Shown piece after piece: positions 62,173 to 64,000 of a DNA stretch of 64,000 bases. Each line of letters begins with the position of its first letter. Within the stretch, counting starts at the first letter, position 1. The DNA lies in the NCBI RefSeq assembly GCF_901709675.1, contig NC_051099.1, forward strand, positions 8,124,001 to 8,188,000, written 5' to 3'. The notes under the pieces were generated by a model. It saw only the letters and a list, made by a program, of their open reading frames with translations, searched no databases and was not told where the DNA came from. This stretch comes from Syngnathus acus (taxonomy: Eukaryota > Chordata > Actinopteri > Syngnathiformes > Syngnathidae). A program made the translations under genes and the position numbers.

Positions 62173-63555
62173 GGAAGAGCGAAGCAGATCAAGTTCTTTT
62201 GTGTATTTCAGCTTCAGTCAACATCCATCCATTTAAATTATTCATTTCTTACGGTGTGTTAAAGAGAGAGGTGGGGGGGTTCATATGAGCATGTTTGTTA
62301 GTGTTATTGTATGTTGACAACTGCTGTAAGATGACTTGCTTAAGCTTGAAATGATATGCATACTCATGACGGCAACAAATCTGACACGCCAGACTGTAGT
62401 TCCCGAATTTTGAGCTCTTGCTTGTTTAATTATCAACACTATTTCACGAATAACACCATGTGAAAATTTAGATGAAACACAAACAGAGATGAGACTTTTG
62501 GGAATTTAAATAGCTGCACTTTGACCATTGATGTTGTCTCCTGGCACAGTGCAAGATGCGCTTTGACATTGTGAGAAGAAAATGTCAAACTTTGGCAGGC
62601 TATGAGCTGTCTGCTTAATTTATGGCTGTTGCTGTTGATGTTGTTGATGCACACCCAGTGGTCGTTGGCATCAGGATGCATTACATGCTTTCTTTGGGTT
62701 TCATCAAACATGGTCAGTGCCTTTAAAACTTCAGTCATTTAGTCAAACTGACAACCAGTAAAGATTTGTCAATGCTTTGACCCTCTTCGTAGTTCACGAG
62801 TACATTAAAAATAAATGTGTTTATATTTACATGACATTATAGTTCATCCTTAGTTGCAGCATAAAAACTGGGTTTCAATAAAGATGCGTGAATGATTTTT
62901 TTGGGGTCTTGCAGCTATGCAGAATTTGACACGAGGCGGCTTGGTGTGGAGTAAACCTCCTGGAAGCTGTGGAGAGGCTTTAATCAAGTGTGAAATCCTT
63001 TTGGAGTCTTTGCCTACACAAGTGTGCTCACGCTCAGACGCTCAACAATTCACCCAACTCTTCTCCCTTGAACATATTTTGTAGCAGGGGTCCATTTCAC
63101 CAAAGTGATGCATACACACAATATTCTCGGAAGAGATGAGAAATAAACTCCCGTCATCATGCTTGAGATATACACACGTATTGTTTTCCTGGCTCCTATT
63201 GAAGATTTGCATTTAAGCATTTTGTGTTTATGCCGGCATGTATTTGGGGTTGGCTCCATTTCAAAAGTATCATTTTACTGAATATAATTGTAAGTGAATG
63301 ATATAATTAAGAGAGAATATAAAAAGCATAGCTCAGTTGAGACGCTGTAAAAGCAGCAATTAGGATTAGGGGGAACAATGAGATTAAGGGCAACAAAAGA
63401 TAGAGCAACAGCCTATTTGAACAGAAATTGTTATTGTGACAAACAATTGGCCGTGCAATATGGGTGATTTTTTATCCGTATATATGTGGGATTGTTCTGT
63501 CTTCAAATACCAGCTTCAAAATCTAAGAGGTATGCTGGCACGTTATATCAGCAAT

Positions 63556-63569
63556 TTTGCCATGGCAAC
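63556..63569. promoter_or_regulatory. X-box-like motif TTTGCCATGGCAAC
   Basis: The core TTGCCATGGCAA is a perfect 12-bp palindrome, and the motif differs from the ideal RFX X-box by one base. It lies in the last visible pcdh1 intron. A motif match only. Confidence 0.3.
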
Positions 63570-63642
63570 CCTCTATCACCTGCAGCCTTGGTCTATAATA
63601 TACGTAAACAGCGGTGGACCAGCTGGGACACGTCAAATTAGC

Positions 63643-63672
63643 ATTCTTGTTCAGAACATTCTTGTTCAGAAT
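63643..63672. repeat. Tandem 15-bp duplication
   Basis: ATTCTTGTTCAGAAC is followed directly by ATTCTTGTTCAGAAT. In one frame it gives a five-residue duplication, but the frame is not a supported gene. Confidence 0.9.
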
Positions 63673-64000
63673 ATGTGTACCCATCTTGAGCAAACTTTAC
63701 CACCCATTTTGTGTAATGTCTAAATGTAAACAATTGACATTGTTCGTGTTTATTTCAAAACGGGACGTTATGATTGAGGAACTTTCCATCAGTGTTTAGC
63801 ATGTGCATTGGTCTGCTTGTCTTTTTCATTTTATTCCCATTCCCTGCAGCTTGAAATCAGTTGGATACTGGGTATTCAACAGATGTTTCCATCCAAGAGA
63901 TTGACTAAGGTATTAAAAAAAAATTATGCAACACGCCGTTTTTTTGCCCTCTGCAAAGAGTTTATTACTCATGCCAGAGAACAATTTGAACCAAATAGTC

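Larger units (their letters stand above)
53226..64000 (+). other. pcdh1: pcdh1 intron continuing past the window end
   Basis: Exon 3 ends mid-codon, so at least one more coding exon is required. In PCDH1 it carries the sequence with the ECSEFGHSD-type block. I did not find it in any frame through 64000, so the intron is at least 10.8 kb. It contains a (TA)n tract near its start, a decayed LINE at 54.4 kb, repeat fragments near 62 kb and short unrecognised frames, for example 59372-59716, 114 codons without motifs. I see nothing definite in 55.0-59.3 and 60.2-61.9 kb. Confidence 0.8.

Overview
This window is teleost genomic DNA. It is AT-rich, mostly non-coding, and holds one intron-split gene with GT/AG splice sites, many microsatellites, and remnants of vertebrate-type transposons (hAT, short inverted-repeat elements, non-LTR retrotransposons). 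The repeat types suggest a percomorph fish. That placement is inference; no marker gene is present.

The only gene I can support is protocadherin-1 (pcdh1, a delta-1 protocadherin) on the + strand. A first coding exon (22324-23118) and a large second one (23320-25503) are separated by a 201-bp intron. Together they encode a signal peptide, seven cadherin repeats, one transmembrane helix and the proximal cytoplasmic tail with conserved delta-1 tail motifs. After a 27.5-kb intron, a third coding exon (53006-53225) adds the RRVTF phosphatase-docking motif (CM3). It ends in phase 1, so at least one more coding exon is needed, and I do not find it before the window ends. Reading through the splice donor at 25504 gives a short form that stops at 25554 and lacks RRVTF. 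This parallels the short and long PCDH1 isoforms of mammals. A CpG-richer block at about 15.9-17.1 kb with a good splice donor at 16508 is the best candidate for the promoter and non-coding first exon.

Layout: 1-15.9 kb is upstream DNA with old repeats, a pair of RFX X-box-like motifs near 2.7 kb, and two retrotransposon fragments around 9.5-10.6 kb. 15.9-22.3 kb is the candidate promoter, first exon and intron 1, including a clear inverted-repeat element at 20.6-21.0 kb. 22.3-25.5 kb is the coding core. 25.5-53.0 kb is a giant intron with long (TA)n tracts, TAAT-rich candidate enhancers, a hAT deletion derivative with an intact 8-bp target duplication, and a long GATA microsatellite. 53.0-64.0 kb is the RRVTF exon followed by an intron of at least 10.8 kb that contains a decayed LINE.

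I found no RNA genes, CRISPR arrays, operons or undescribed multi-gene system. The points most worth checking are the isoform switch, the X-box-like motifs, the hAT derivative with a fused mini-ORF, a folded repeat-like hairpin at 45.45 kb, and candidate conserved non-coding elements.
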